Counted from the stretch's first letter, positions 24,828 through 33,520 are shown. The stretch: 64,000 nucleotides of DNA from Aeromicrobium sp. Root236 (GCF_001428805.1 NZ_LMIS01000001.1:3169075-3233074), one strand, 5' to 3'. Program-made: numbers and translations. Notes: a model not told the origin generated them from the sequence alone.

Positions 24828-25589
24828 TCATGCGAGCACGACCTCGACGTCGTGGGCGCGTAGTGCGTCGACCTCGCGCTGGTCGGCGGCCTTGTCGGTG
24901 ATCACGATGTCGAGGTCGTCGTACGACGCGAAGGCGAAGACGTGCTCGGCGGAGAACTTGGAGGCGTCGAACAGGGCCACGACCTTGCGGGCCGAGCGCA
25001 CGAACGCGCGCTTGACGGCGGCCTCCTCGCTGTCGGGCGAGCTGAGGCCGTGCTGGGGCGAGGCGGCGCTCGTCGCCAGGAAGCACACGTCGACCTGCAC
25101 CGAGGCCAGCGCGTCGACGGTGGCGTGCCCCGCGGCCGCGGAGGTGACGCCACGGACCCGACCGCCCAGCATGTGCAGCTCGACCGACGGGATCGCCATG
25201 AGCTTCGCCGCCGTCGGGATCGCGTGGGTGATGACGGTGAGCCGGCGGTCCGGCGGGATCAGGTCGACGAGGTGGCTGATGGTCGTACCGGCGTCGAGCA
25301 CCATGCTGCCTCCGGCGGCCGGCAGGTGAGCCGCTGCAGCCCGGGCGATGCGGCCCTTCTGGTCGGCGTTCGGGATCGCGAGCGTCGGGCCGGCGGCTGA
25401 GCTCCGTCCGCGTGCCGCGACGGCACCGCCGTGCACGCGTTGGGCCAGCCCGTCGCGCTCGAGCACGGCGAGGTCGCGGCGGATCGTCTCGCTGCTGACA
25501 TCCAGCTCCTCGGCGAGCTCGATCACGGCGAGCCGGCCGTCCTGCTGCAGCCGGTCGACGAGGAGCTGCTGGCGTTCGGTGGCGTACAC
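24828..25589 (-). CDS. DeoR family transcriptional regulator
   Basis: GTG 25589 (preceded by GAGGAG) is taken as the start, giving 253 residues; the open frame upstream covers the intergenic region. The N-terminal helix-turn-helix reads RQQLLVDRLQQDGRLAVIELAEELDVSSETIRRDLAVLERDGLAQRVHGG, a textbook DeoR sequence. The C-terminal DeoRC sensor domain has SMVLDAGTTISHLVDLIP, which binds phosphorylated sugars in this family. Lying between ptsH and ptsI, it is probably a sugar-phosphate-responsive regulator of the PTS genes. Confidence 0.93.
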   Translation of the reverse strand: MYATERQQLLVDRLQQDGRLAVIELAEELDVSSETIRRDLAVLERDGLAQRVHGGAVAARGRSSAAGPTLAIPNADQKGRIARAAAAHLPAAGGSMVLDAGTTISHLVDLIPPDRRLTVITHAIPTAAKLMAIPSVELHMLGGRVRGVTSAAAGHATVDALASVQVDVCFLATSAASPQHGLSSPDSEEAAVKRAFVRSARKVVALFDASKFSAEHVFAFASYDDLDIVITDKAADQREVDALRAHDVEVVLA

Positions 25590-25699
25590 GGCGCTCCTCG
25601 GACCAAAGTGGGTTTGTGTGGTTATCGCTTCGATACGTATTGTTTTACGCCCGAGTGTGTGTAAAGTCAAACATCACCATCCAGCGCTGGAGGAGCGGC

Positions 25700-27349
25700 A
25701 TGGCGTCGACGATTCTGCACGGCAACGGCGTGGTCCCGGGCATCGGCAGCGGGCCGGTCGTACGGCCCAGGCCCCGGCCCGAGGTGCCCACCGACGAGGA
25801 CAGCCTCGACCCGGAGGCTGGTGCCGCGAGGTTCAGCGAGGCGGCGAGCGCAGTCGCCGACCGGCTTGCGACGCGTGCCGAGCACGCCTCAGGAGAGGGG
25901 GCCGAGGTGCTCCACGCGACGGCGGCGCTCGCGCGTGACCGCGGCCTGGTCGCGCTGGTGCAGAAGCGGCTCGCCGAGGGCATGGGCATCTGCGCGTCGA
26001 CGGCCGGAGCGGTCGAGGAGCTGAGCACGATGTTCGCCGCCGCCGGTGGGCTGATGGCCGAACGTGTCACGGACCTCGAGGACATCCGCGATCGCGTCGT
26101 GGCCGAGCTCACGGGCCAGCCCGAGCCGGGCATTCCGACACCCGCCGTCGCGTCGGTGCTGTGCGCCGTCGACCTCGCGCCGGCCGACACGGCGACCCTC
26201 GACCCGGCGGCGATCGTGGCGATAGCGACGTCGTTGGGCGGGGCGACGAGCCACACCACGATCATCGCCCGCCAGCTCGGCATCCCGTGCGTGGTGGGCA
26301 CCGAGGGGTTGGACGACATCGCCGAGGGCACGACGGTGCTGGTCGACGGTGCCACGGGCGAGGTCGTGCTCGACCCCGATGCCGGTCTCGTGCGCGAGCG
26401 CACGGAGGCCGCCACGGCGATCGGTGCGGCGGCCGCGTCGTGGCGCAGCCCCGGCGCGACGTCTGACGGCCACGCCGTCGACATCCTCGCCAACGTCCAG
26501 GACGGTGCGGGAGCGCGCAAGGCCGCCGAGACCCAGGTGCAGGGCGTCGGGCTGTTCCGCACCGAGCTGTGCTTCCTCGACCGCGACGTGGAGCCCACCG
26601 TCGAGGAGCAGGCGGCGATCTATCGCGAGGTCTTCGAAGCGATGGGCGACCGGAAGATCGTGATCCGTACGCTCGACGCCGGGTCGGACAAGCCGCTCGG
26701 CTTCGCGACGATCAAGGACGAGCCCAACCCGGCCCTCGGCGTGCGAGGCATGCGACTCGGACTGCGCGACGAAGGCCTCATGGACCGCCAGCTCGATGCC
26801 ATCGCGCTGGCCGCCGAAGGGTCGGCCGCACCTGTCTGGGTCATGGCGCCGATGGTCGCCACCGAGGACGAGGCCGCGTGGTTCGGCGCCAAGGTGCGCG
26901 AGCGCGGCCTGGTGCCGGGCGTGATGATCGAGATCCCGAGCGCCGCGCTGCTCGCCGACCGGATCCTGCGTCACGTCGACTTCGTCTCGATCGGCACCAA
27001 CGACCTGAGCCAGTACGCGTTCGCGGCCGACCGCATGGCGCCGTCGCTCTCGGAGCTCACCGACCCCTGGCAGCCGGCGCTCCTCGCACTCATCGAGCGC
27101 GTCGCGCAGGCGGGACTCGAGGCCGGCAAGCCGGTGGGCGTATGTGGCGAGGCCGCCGCCGACCCGCAGCTCGGCTGCGTGCTGGTGGGGCTCGGGGTCA
27201 GCTCACTGTCCTCGGCAGCGTCTGCAGCGCCCCTCGTGGGCGCGACGCTGGCCGGCGTCTCGCTCGAGGCGTGCCGATCGGCAGCTCAGGCGGCGCTGGA
27301 GGCCAAGGATCCTGCGGCGGCCCGGGAAGCCGCGGCCGGGCTGCTGTGA
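25700..27349 (+). CDS. ptsI: PTS enzyme I (phosphoenolpyruvate-protein phosphotransferase)
   Basis: The 549-residue protein is full length for enzyme I. It shows the phosphohistidine region GGATSHTTIIARQLGIPCVVG (His in TSHT), the PEP-binding segments GVGLFRTELCFLDRD, RTLDAGSDKPLGF and NPALGVRGMRLGL, and the C-terminal IGTNDLSQYAFAADR and CGEAAADPQ with the proton-donor cysteine. The ATG at 25700 has GGAG 5 bp before it; the open frame extends further upstream, but the first 28 codons there do not look like enzyme I. It is divergent from the DeoR gene across an AT-rich region of about 110 bp. Confidence 0.95.
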   Translation: MASTILHGNGVVPGIGSGPVVRPRPRPEVPTDEDSLDPEAGAARFSEAASAVADRLATRAEHASGEGAEVLHATAALARDRGLVALVQKRLAEGMGICASTAGAVEELSTMFAAAGGLMAERVTDLEDIRDRVVAELTGQPEPGIPTPAVASVLCAVDLAPADTATLDPAAIVAIATSLGGATSHTTIIARQLGIPCVVGTEGLDDIAEGTTVLVDGATGEVVLDPDAGLVRERTEAATAIGAAAASWRSPGATSDGHAVDILANVQDGAGARKAAETQVQGVGLFRTELCFLDRDVEPTVEEQAAIYREVFEAMGDRKIVIRTLDAGSDKPLGFATIKDEPNPALGVRGMRLGLRDEGLMDRQLDAIALAAEGSAAPVWVMAPMVATEDEAAWFGAKVRERGLVPGVMIEIPSAALLADRILRHVDFVSIGTNDLSQYAFAADRMAPSLSELTDPWQPALLALIERVAQAGLEAGKPVGVCGEAAADPQLGCVLVGLGVSSLSSAASAAPLVGATLAGVSLEACRSAAQAALEAKDPAAAREAAAGLL

Positions 27350-27380
27350 GCTGTCCGACCCGTGCGCGAGGATCGACCTC

Positions 27381-27920
27381 ATGACGTATGTCGTGCTGTT
27401 CCGTGGCATCAACGTCGGCGGCCGCAACAAGGTCCCGATGGCGGCCCTGCGGGAACACCTGGAATCTGACTTCTCCAACGTCCGGACCTACATCCAGTCC
27501 GGCAACGTGCTGCTCGACAGCGACCTCTCGGCGCCCGAGGTCGCAGCACACATCGACGCCAACCTGCGGTCGGCGTTCACGCTCGACTCCGACCTCGTAC
27601 GCGTCCTGGTGCTGGACGCCCGCGCGTTCCGTGAGGTCATCGACGAGGCGCCAGCGGGGTTCGGCACCGAGGCCGACACCTATCGCCACGACGTGTTCTT
27701 CTACATGGGGGTCACGGCCGCCGAGGTCGAGCCCTACGTCGTCGTCAATCCCGACGTCGACGACGTCTTCGTCGGACAGCGCGCGCTCTACCACCGCCGC
27801 GTCGCGGCGCTGGCGACCCGCAGCCGGGTCAACAAGATCATCGGCTCCCCGGTCTATGCCGGCCTCACGATCCGCAACTGGAACACCACGACCAAGCTCG
27901 CGGCGCTGCTCGACGAGTGA
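27381..27920 (+). CDS. DUF1697 family protein
   Basis: The 179-residue protein starts with the conserved DUF1697 signature LFRGINVGGRNKVPMAALR, then YIQSGNVLLDS, and ends with GLTIRNWNTTTKLAALL, which is the family's closing motif (T-x-R-N-W-N-T). The family is widespread in bacteria but has no established biochemical role. It follows ptsI by 31 bp on the same strand, and convergent PPOX gene stops 3 bp away. Confidence 0.9.
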   Translation: MTYVVLFRGINVGGRNKVPMAALREHLESDFSNVRTYIQSGNVLLDSDLSAPEVAAHIDANLRSAFTLDSDLVRVLVLDARAFREVIDEAPAGFGTEADTYRHDVFFYMGVTAAEVEPYVVVNPDVDDVFVGQRALYHRRVAALATRSRVNKIIGSPVYAGLTIRNWNTTTKLAALLDE

Positions 27921-27923
27921 ACG

Positions 27924-28385
27924 TCAGGCCAGCCGCGCAGGGAAGCCGCCGGTCGCGACGGGGCCCCAGCGCGTCGGCGTGATCCGCATCAGGCACTTGC
28001 CCTGGTCGACCATGGCCTGCCGGTACTCGGCCCAGTCCGGGTGCTCGCCGGAGATGTTGCGGAAGTACTCGACGAACGCATCGAGCCCCTCCGGCACGTC
28101 CAGCACCTCGCACGTCCCGTCGACCTGCACCCACGGATCGTTGAAGTCGTCCGACAGCACGACCACGCTGACGTCCGGGCGCTTGCGGGCGTTCCTGGCC
28201 TTGGCGCGCTCGGGATAGGTGGAGATGACGATCCGGCCCGAGTCGTCGACGCCGCCCGTCACCGGCGAGGCCTGCGGTGAGCCGTCAGCGCGCTGGGTGA
28301 TGACGATCATCCGGTGGCGCGGCCGGACGAACTCGACGAGCTCGGTCTGGCTGACCTGGGTCGACGTGGCGATCTGGCGGGGCAT
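27924..28385 (-). CDS. PPOX-class F420/FMN-dependent oxidoreductase
   Basis: The 153-residue protein has the split-barrel fold of pyridoxamine-phosphate-oxidase-like proteins: RMIVITQRADGSPQASPVTG, IVISTYPERAKARNARKRPDVSVVVLSDD and the late PTRWGPVATGG. The K-x-R-N segment matches the actinobacterial F420-binding subgroup (TIGR03618-like), which reduces or stores F420-dependent substrates. It is a single gene between DUF1697 and the UbiB-like kinase. The cofactor (F420 versus FMN) cannot be proven from sequence alone. Confidence 0.88.
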   Translation of the reverse strand: MPRQIATSTQVSQTELVEFVRPRHRMIVITQRADGSPQASPVTGGVDDSGRIVISTYPERAKARNARKRPDVSVVVLSDDFNDPWVQVDGTCEVLDVPEGLDAFVEYFRNISGEHPDWAEYRQAMVDQGKCLMRITPTRWGPVATGGFPARLA

Positions 28386-28448
28386 GACGTACGTCCTTCC
28401 GGCGGCACGGGTGCGGCTCCTTCGATCGTACGGACGCCGGCGAACCGG

Positions 28449-29957
28449 TCAGGCCACCTCCACGGCGTCCGAGGGCTCGGCGAACAGGTCGAGGAGGATC
28501 TCCTGGACGACCTCGAGGACGTCGGTGTCGGGCGCGACGTTCGCGGCGAACCCGGACAGGTAGAGCAGGTTCTTGAAGAACAGCACGAGGTCCTTGGGCA
28601 TCCGGAAGCCGTTGCGGGCGAGCACCTGCAGGAGCCTGCCGAGCGTCAGCCCGAGCTGGTCGAACGTGACCTGGCCGCGGGACCGGTCCTGCAGGAGGTC
28701 GAGCTCGGCCTGCAGCTCGGCCACGACCGTCGTGGTGTCGGCATCGGCGGCGATCGCGCCGAACGACTGCATCGCCACGATCTGGCCGTCGGCGTCGTTC
28801 ATCGCCCAGGCGGCGAGGTACTCCACGAGCCCGGCACGCTGCTTGGCGCTGAGCCGCCCGGTGATGCCGAAGTCGACCAACGAGAACGTCTGGGTGGTTT
28901 CGTCGATCAGCACGTTGCCGCCGTGCAGGTCGCCGTGGAAGACACCGTGCCGCATGGTCGCCTCCAGGACACCCTTGATGCCGAGCTGCAGCAGGCGTTG
29001 TCCCTCGGTCGGGCTGAGCCGTCCCTCGAGGTGTGCGTACGAGACACCGGGCAGGTACTCCATGACCAGGAGCCGCTCGGTGACCATGCCCGGGACAGGC
29101 CGCGGTGCGTTCATGTGGTCGGCGCCGAGGGCCTCGAGGACGGCGCTGGAGTCGACGAGGTTCGCCGCCTCGAGCTGGAAGTCGAGCTCCTCGAGCGCGA
29201 GCTGCGCGAACAGCTCGACGAAGCCGCGAAGGTTCGCCGAGCGGGCGCCGGCATGCAGCTTCTCCGCGGCGGCCGCGGCAATCGCCAAGGTCTCGATGTC
29301 GGCGCGGAACCGGCGGCGCAGGCCGGGCCGGCGCACCTTGACGACGACCTCGGTGCCGTCGTCGAGGCGTCCACGGTGGACCTGGCCGATCGACCCGGCA
29401 GCGAGCGGCTCGTCGTCGAGCCAGGCCAACCGGCTGCGCTGGCTGCCGAGCTCACGGTCGATCACGGCGTGCGCGACACCGGTGTCCAGCGGGGGAGCCT
29501 CGTCGCGGCACCACGCGAACGCCTCGACCCAGTCAGCGGGGAGCAGCCCTTCGGCTGTGGCGATGAACTGGCCGAGCTTGATGTACGCAGGACCGCCGGC
29601 GCGTACGAGCCGCTGGGCCCGGTCCAGCGTGCCGGCACTCGCGTTGGGCGGCTCGACGCGGAGCCCGACGGCGCACGCGCCCGCCGCGAGCAGCTGCAGT
29701 GGCGCGTCGGGCGCAGCCGTGGCCAGCAGCCGCCAGCCCGTCGACGCGAGCGAGGCGATGGTGTCGGGCCAGAGTCGAGGTGTCGCGAGGCGTTCGGCGT
29801 CGCGGGCCAGCGTCTTGCGGCGGTTCACCGCTTCGCGGTGCCAGACGAGCGCCTGCTCGGTCAGCCCGGGAACGGCACGCAGTCGAATCGAGCGGCGGAT
29901 GAGCTCGTCGACCGCCGGCTCGGCCGAGAACGTGACATTGTCGATGGCAGATTCCAT
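28449..29957 (-). CDS. ABC1/AarF/UbiB family atypical kinase
   Basis: The 502-residue protein has UbiB/ADCK hallmarks: AYIKLGQFIATAEGLLPADW (the KxGQ motif), the alanine/glycine-rich AAGSIGQVHRGRLDDGTEVVVKVRRPG containing the ATP-anchoring lysine, the catalytic-loop HGDLHGGNVLID, and SLVDFGITGRL for the DFG position. These atypical kinases support quinone or lipid metabolism. A C-terminal segment near KDLVLFFKNLLYLSGFA is hydrophobic. Its ATG lies inside a 15-bp palindrome, and it is divergent from the nucleotide cyclase gene. Confidence 0.92.
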   Translation of the reverse strand: MESAIDNVTFSAEPAVDELIRRSIRLRAVPGLTEQALVWHREAVNRRKTLARDAERLATPRLWPDTIASLASTGWRLLATAAPDAPLQLLAAGACAVGLRVEPPNASAGTLDRAQRLVRAGGPAYIKLGQFIATAEGLLPADWVEAFAWCRDEAPPLDTGVAHAVIDRELGSQRSRLAWLDDEPLAAGSIGQVHRGRLDDGTEVVVKVRRPGLRRRFRADIETLAIAAAAAEKLHAGARSANLRGFVELFAQLALEELDFQLEAANLVDSSAVLEALGADHMNAPRPVPGMVTERLLVMEYLPGVSYAHLEGRLSPTEGQRLLQLGIKGVLEATMRHGVFHGDLHGGNVLIDETTQTFSLVDFGITGRLSAKQRAGLVEYLAAWAMNDADGQIVAMQSFGAIAADADTTTVVAELQAELDLLQDRSRGQVTFDQLGLTLGRLLQVLARNGFRMPKDLVLFFKNLLYLSGFAANVAPDTDVLEVVQEILLDLFAEPSDAVEVA

Positions 29958-29969
29958 ACTCGGAGTATG
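29955..29969. promoter_or_regulatory. 15-bp palindrome across the start codon of the UbiB-like gene
   Basis: CATACTC-G-GAGTATG is a perfect inverted repeat; its first three bases are the complement of the UbiB ATG. A bound protein, or an RNA hairpin at the start codon, could affect expression. It could also be chance symmetry. Confidence 0.35.
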
Positions 29970-30078
29970 TCCCAGGTTCCGGTCCAGCAGGAGGGCCCGT
30001 GCGGGTGAGTCCCATCACGCGTGGAGGTGCACTCGCAAAGCAGCAGGTCAGCGGCCCGGCAGCGGATAGTGTGAGCCG

Positions 30079-30879
30079 GTGACATCGCTCGAGGTGGTGC
30101 TGGCCGCGTCGACCGCACTGCTGGCGGTCGGGCTGCTGGTCACGGCGCTGAGGCTGCGTGGGGCTCGGCGGGAGATCGAGCGGTTGAGCCGGCGGACCGA
30201 CCGGAGCCGACTCGTCCCCTCACCGACCGACGCGGTGCGAACGGTTGTCGGCACCGCGATGAAGGTGCGGGACCACGGGTTCAGCGGCGCGCTGCGCAGC
30301 TCGATCGACGAGCTCGCGCTGTGGGCCGACGTCGAACGTCCCGACCTGGCCCGCCTCGCGAGCGCGGACGGCTCGGTGACGATCCTGTTCAGCGACATCG
30401 AGGGATCGACCTCGCTCAACCACCGGCTCGGCGATCGCGGCTGGGTGCAGCTGCTGGCCAAGCACGACCGGCTGCTCAAGCACGCGATCGGCGCGCATGC
30501 CGGCCACGTCATCAAGAGCCAGGGCGACGGGTTCATGGTCGCGTTCGCCGAGGCGAGCGAGGCGGTGGCGGCGGCGTCGGACATCCAGCGACGCTTCCAC
30601 AAGGTACGTCCGGGGTCGCGCCTGTCGGGAGTCAAGGTCCGGATCGGCGCGCACAAGGGCTCGGCCGTGCACCGCGACGGCGACCTGTTCGGCCGCAACG
30701 TGGCGTTCGCCGCACGGGTCGCCGCCCAGGCCGAGGGCGGCGAGATCCTCGTCAGCGAGAGCGTCGTCGACTCACTGCCCGAGGACTCGGTGACGGTGCT
30801 CGAGCCCCGAGGCGCCGAGCTCAAGGGCGTACCGGGGACGCACCAGCTCTATCCGATCGACTGGCGCGCCCGCCGCTAG
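30079..30879 (+). CDS. Membrane-anchored class III adenylate/guanylate cyclase
   Basis: The 266-residue protein has one N-terminal membrane segment (VVLAASTALLAVGLLVTALRL), a short linker, then a class III catalytic domain from about residue 98: LFSDIEGST carries the first metal aspartate, IKSQGDGFMVAF the second with a nearby lysine that recognises the base, and LFGRNVAFAARVAAQAEGGEI provides the asparagine and arginine of the transition state. All catalytic residues therefore appear present, and an active homodimer is expected. The gene converges on a cyclic-nucleotide-binding protein, overlapping its stop by 4 bp. Confidence 0.92.
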   Translation: MTSLEVVLAASTALLAVGLLVTALRLRGARREIERLSRRTDRSRLVPSPTDAVRTVVGTAMKVRDHGFSGALRSSIDELALWADVERPDLARLASADGSVTILFSDIEGSTSLNHRLGDRGWVQLLAKHDRLLKHAIGAHAGHVIKSQGDGFMVAFAEASEAVAAASDIQRRFHKVRPGSRLSGVKVRIGAHKGSAVHRDGDLFGRNVAFAARVAAQAEGGEILVSESVVDSLPEDSVTVLEPRGAELKGVPGTHQLYPIDWRARR

Positions 30880-31298
30880 GAGTCCTTGGCGTCGTTGGCC
30901 ATGCGCCTCTCGGCGGTGCTGCGCAGCGTGTCGGCGAACGTCGGGTCCTGCTCGATGAGCGACTCGAGCGCGGAAGCCTCCAGGCGCAGTGCCCGGATCG
31001 CGCTCGAGGCGACGACGGAGGCGCTGCGCAGCCGGTGGTTGACGAGGGCGATCTCGCCGAACACGTCGCCGGGGCCGAGGGTCGCGAGGACCTCGCCGGA
31101 CTTGCGGATCTCGACCTCGCCTTCGAGCACGATGTAGGCCGAGTCCGCCGGCGTGGACTGCATGATGATCGACCAGCCCTGCGGGATGGAGACCGGCGTG
31201 CCCACGGTGGCGAGCGTCTTGACCAGCTCGGCGTCGAAGTCGGTGACGCGGCTCAGGTCCTCCTGGACCTCGGGGTCGATCTTCTGCCTACGCATCAT
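30876..31298 (-). CDS. Cyclic nucleotide-binding domain protein
   Basis: ATG 31298 is used because AAGGA lies 5 bp before it; an upstream in-frame extension is low-complexity and basic. The 140-residue protein is a stand-alone cNMP-binding domain: LEGEVEIRKSGEVLATLGPGDVFGEIALVNHRLRSASVVA matches the phosphate-binding cassette, with the FGE-x-A-L motif; the usual arginine is shifted (LVNHRLRSA). No DNA-binding domain follows, so it is a sensor or adapter rather than a CRP-type regulator. It shares a CTAG stop overlap with the cyclase gene. Confidence 0.9.
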   Translation of the reverse strand: MMRRQKIDPEVQEDLSRVTDFDAELVKTLATVGTPVSIPQGWSIIMQSTPADSAYIVLEGEVEIRKSGEVLATLGPGDVFGEIALVNHRLRSASVVASSAIRALRLEASALESLIEQDPTFADTLRSTAERRMANDAKDS

Positions 31299-31357
31299 GG
31301 GAGTCCTTCGATCGGGAGTGCGGCTGCGGCATGCCTGCCGGTGCCCACGGTAGCGAC

Positions 31358-31388
31358 AAAAGCCGCCGGCCACCCGGATTGTCCCGGC
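31358..31388 (-). terminator. Possible terminator after galM
   Basis: On the minus strand GCCGG and CCGGC can pair across a 14-nt loop and are followed within a few bases by TTTT. It begins 17 bp past the galM stop. The stem is short, so the call is tentative. Confidence 0.3.
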
Positions 31389-31404
31389 AAATCCTGTGGC
31401 GCCG

Positions 31405-32421
31405 TCAGACGACGGAGAACTCGTAGCGCACGACGTTGACGTACGTCTCGCCCGGCCGCAGCACCCGCTGTGGGAAGTCCGGGTGGTTGATCGAGTCCGG
31501 GAACGTCTGCATCTCGGCAGTGACACCGGCGAACGCCTCGTAAGTCCCGAGCTCGCCCTTGGCGCTGGCCCCTTCGAGGTAGCCGCCGGCATACACCTGC
31601 GTGCCCGGCTGGTCCGTGACGAGGGTGAGCCGCCGCCCGCTCGCCGGGTCGGTCAGCGTCGCGACCTGGCGCATGCCGTCGCCGTCGAGCACCCAGTTGT
31701 GGTCGTAGCCGGCGTTGTCGACCTCGTCGATGTGCGCACCGATCGGCGTCGGCTCCCGGAAGTCGTACGGCGTCCCGGCGACGCTGAGCACCTCGCCGGT
31801 GGGCAGCAGCTCGGCGTCGACGGGGGTGTAGGCGGCGGCGTCGATCTGCAGGACCTGGTCGAGGACCGTGCCGGAGTCGTGGCCCGCGAGGTTGAAGTAG
31901 GCGTGGTTGACCAGGTTGACGAGCGTCGGGCGGTCGGTCTCGGCCTCGATGCGGATCTCCAGGGCGGAGCCGTCGAGCGTGTACGTGACGCGCGCCTCGA
32001 GCGTGCCCGGATAGCCCTCGTCGCCGTCGGGGGAGGTGTGCGAGAACGTCACGGCGTCGTGCGCGGCGTCGAGCTCGGTCGACCACACGTACGTGTCGAA
32101 GCCCCGCTTGCCGCCGTGCACGTGGTTCTCGCCCTCGTTGCGCGTGACTTCGTGCTCGGTGCCGTCGATCGCGAAGCGACCCTTGCGGATCCGGTTGGCG
32201 TAGCGGCCCGCGGTGACACCGAAGTAGTACTGGTCGCCGGGCAGCTCGTCGTACGACTTCCGGCCCAGCACGACGTCGGCGAGCACGCCGTCGCGATCCG
32301 GGGCGTGCAGCTCGAGGATGCGGGCGCCGAGGTCGGTCAGCACGACACGGCACTGCTCGTTGGAGATCGTGACGACCGTGATCTGCTGGTCGCCGGCGGT
32401 GGCCGTGAAGCTTTCGAGCAT
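31405..32421 (-). CDS. galM: Aldose 1-epimerase (galactose mutarotase)
   Basis: The 338-residue protein carries the mutarotase motifs in order: FGVTAGRYANRIRKGRF, GENHVHGGKRGFDTYVW, the catalytic histidine in NLVNHAYFNLAG, DAAAYTPVDAELLPTGE and GYDHNWVLDG; the C-terminal region includes YAGGYLEGASAKGELGTYEAFAG, in which the catalytic glutamate region lies. The enzyme interconverts alpha and beta anomers of aldohexoses in the cytoplasm. The leader upstream of the ATG contains a CCCACC/GGTGGG hairpin near 32450. It is distinct from the more divergent epimerase-like gene at 8571-9365. Confidence 0.92.
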   Translation of the reverse strand: MLESFTATAGDQQITVVTISNEQCRVVLTDLGARILELHAPDRDGVLADVVLGRKSYDELPGDQYYFGVTAGRYANRIRKGRFAIDGTEHEVTRNEGENHVHGGKRGFDTYVWSTELDAAHDAVTFSHTSPDGDEGYPGTLEARVTYTLDGSALEIRIEAETDRPTLVNLVNHAYFNLAGHDSGTVLDQVLQIDAAAYTPVDAELLPTGEVLSVAGTPYDFREPTPIGAHIDEVDNAGYDHNWVLDGDGMRQVATLTDPASGRRLTLVTDQPGTQVYAGGYLEGASAKGELGTYEAFAGVTAEMQTFPDSINHPDFPQRVLRPGETYVNVVRYEFSVV

Positions 32422-32553
32422 CGGAAGTTCCTTCTGGAAAGGGGTCGTTGCCCCACCCTCAAAGGTGGGTCACGGAGCTCCTCCTCACCGCGGCAGCACT
32501 CTATCGGGCGGCCGGGAGACCTGCGTACGAGGTCACGGGCATACGCTCCGGTG

Positions 32554-32952
32554 ATGGAAGAGCAGCTGGAGGCCGCCGTCGTGACCTACCTGTCCGCCCT
32601 GCGCGAGGCCGATGTCGGACGCGTGCTGTCGCTGTTCGCCCCGGAGGCGCTCGTGCACTCGCCGCTCTACGGAGTCATGGCTGCGGCCGACTTCTACCCG
32701 GCGCTGTTCGCGGACACCAGTGCGGCCAACCTCGAGCTGCGATCCGTGATGCACGGGCGCGACACGAGCGGCGCGCGGACGATGAGCTTCTGGTTCCACT
32801 TCGACTGGCGCCTGCCCTCGGGGGCTGCAGCGCCGTTCGACGTCATCGACGCGGTGACGCTGGACGACGACGGCCGGTTCACCTCGCTGCACATCCTGTA
32901 CGACACCGCCAACGTGCGGCCGGTCTTCGAGGCGGAGGGCGAGCGACCGTAG
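32554..32952 (+). CDS. SnoaL-like/NTF2-fold nuclear transport factor family protein
   Basis: The 132-residue protein has the NTF2-like layout: an N-terminal helix pair VVTYLSALREADVGRVLSLFAPEALVHSPLYG followed by a curved sheet ending in FTSLHILYDTANVRPVF. The family includes isomerases, polyketide cyclases and unannotated binding proteins; no catalytic dyad is obvious. The ATG at 32554 (or GTG at 32551) is chosen because the open frame upstream lies within the galM leader. It stops 1 bp before the convergent TetR gene ends. Confidence 0.8.
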   Translation: MEEQLEAAVVTYLSALREADVGRVLSLFAPEALVHSPLYGVMAAADFYPALFADTSAANLELRSVMHGRDTSGARTMSFWFHFDWRLPSGAAAPFDVIDAVTLDDDGRFTSLHILYDTANVRPVFEAEGERP

Positions 32953-32953
32953 G

Positions 32954-33520
32954 TCAGGCCAGCAGGCGGCTGCCGAGGCCGTCGAGGACGATGTCGAGGA
33001 TCCGGTCGTGCCAGTCGTGGCGCTGCGACAGGGTGCGCTCGCCGTTGGTGCGGGCCAGCGGGTAGGACCCCGTGCCCCGGACGGACGTGGTCAGCGCGAG
33101 GTTGCCGGCGATCTGGACTGCGACCGTCGCGTCCTCGATCGTGAACCCCTGGCGGTGCAGCGACGAGATGTAGGGCGTGACCTGGGCGACGATGCGCTCC
33201 GGCCACTTGGGCGGGGAGAGGGCCACGACGTCATAGCCGGGGTAGCGCTCACAGATCGTCCAGACCGAGCGGGCCACGTCGCTGAGCAGGTCGCGCCAGG
33301 GCAGATCGGCCTCGGGCCAGTCGACCGAGAGGGCGGCCTTCTCGATGGCCAGGACGAGCAGCTCGTCGCGATCCTTGACGTACCGGTAGAGACCGGAGTG
33401 GGCGACTCCGAGCCGGGCCGCGATCGACGGCATGCTGAAGGTGGCGATCCCGTCCTCGAGCACGGCGTCGACGATGAGCTCCAGGCTGAGGGAGCGTGGC
33501 CGGCCTGGTCTGCGGTCCAT
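32954..33520 (-). CDS. TetR family transcriptional regulator
   Basis: The 188-residue protein begins with the basic DRRPGRPRSLSLELIVDAVLEDGIATFSMPSIAARLGVAHSGLYRYVKDRDELL, a TetR helix-turn-helix in residues of about 10-60. The remainder is a helical ligand domain of the TetR_C_33/WHG-like type. Neighbours (NTF2-like, ribokinase) give no clear clue to the ligand. About 155 bp separate its start from the ribokinase 3' end; nothing distinct is visible there. Confidence 0.88.
   Translation of the reverse strand: MDRRPGRPRSLSLELIVDAVLEDGIATFSMPSIAARLGVAHSGLYRYVKDRDELLVLAIEKAALSVDWPEADLPWRDLLSDVARSVWTICERYPGYDVVALSPPKWPERIVAQVTPYISSLHRQGFTIEDATVAVQIAGNLALTTSVRGTGSYPLARTNGERTLSQRHDWHDRILDIVLDGLGSRLLA

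Noticed and set aside
28314-30008. A 564-residue open frame antisense to the UbiB-like gene
   Set aside because: No domain or start signal; it is a codon-bias shadow.
32448-32472. A CCCACC/GGTGGG hairpin in the galM leader as a riboswitch
   Set aside because: A single 6-bp hairpin without other conserved structure is not enough for a riboswitch call.
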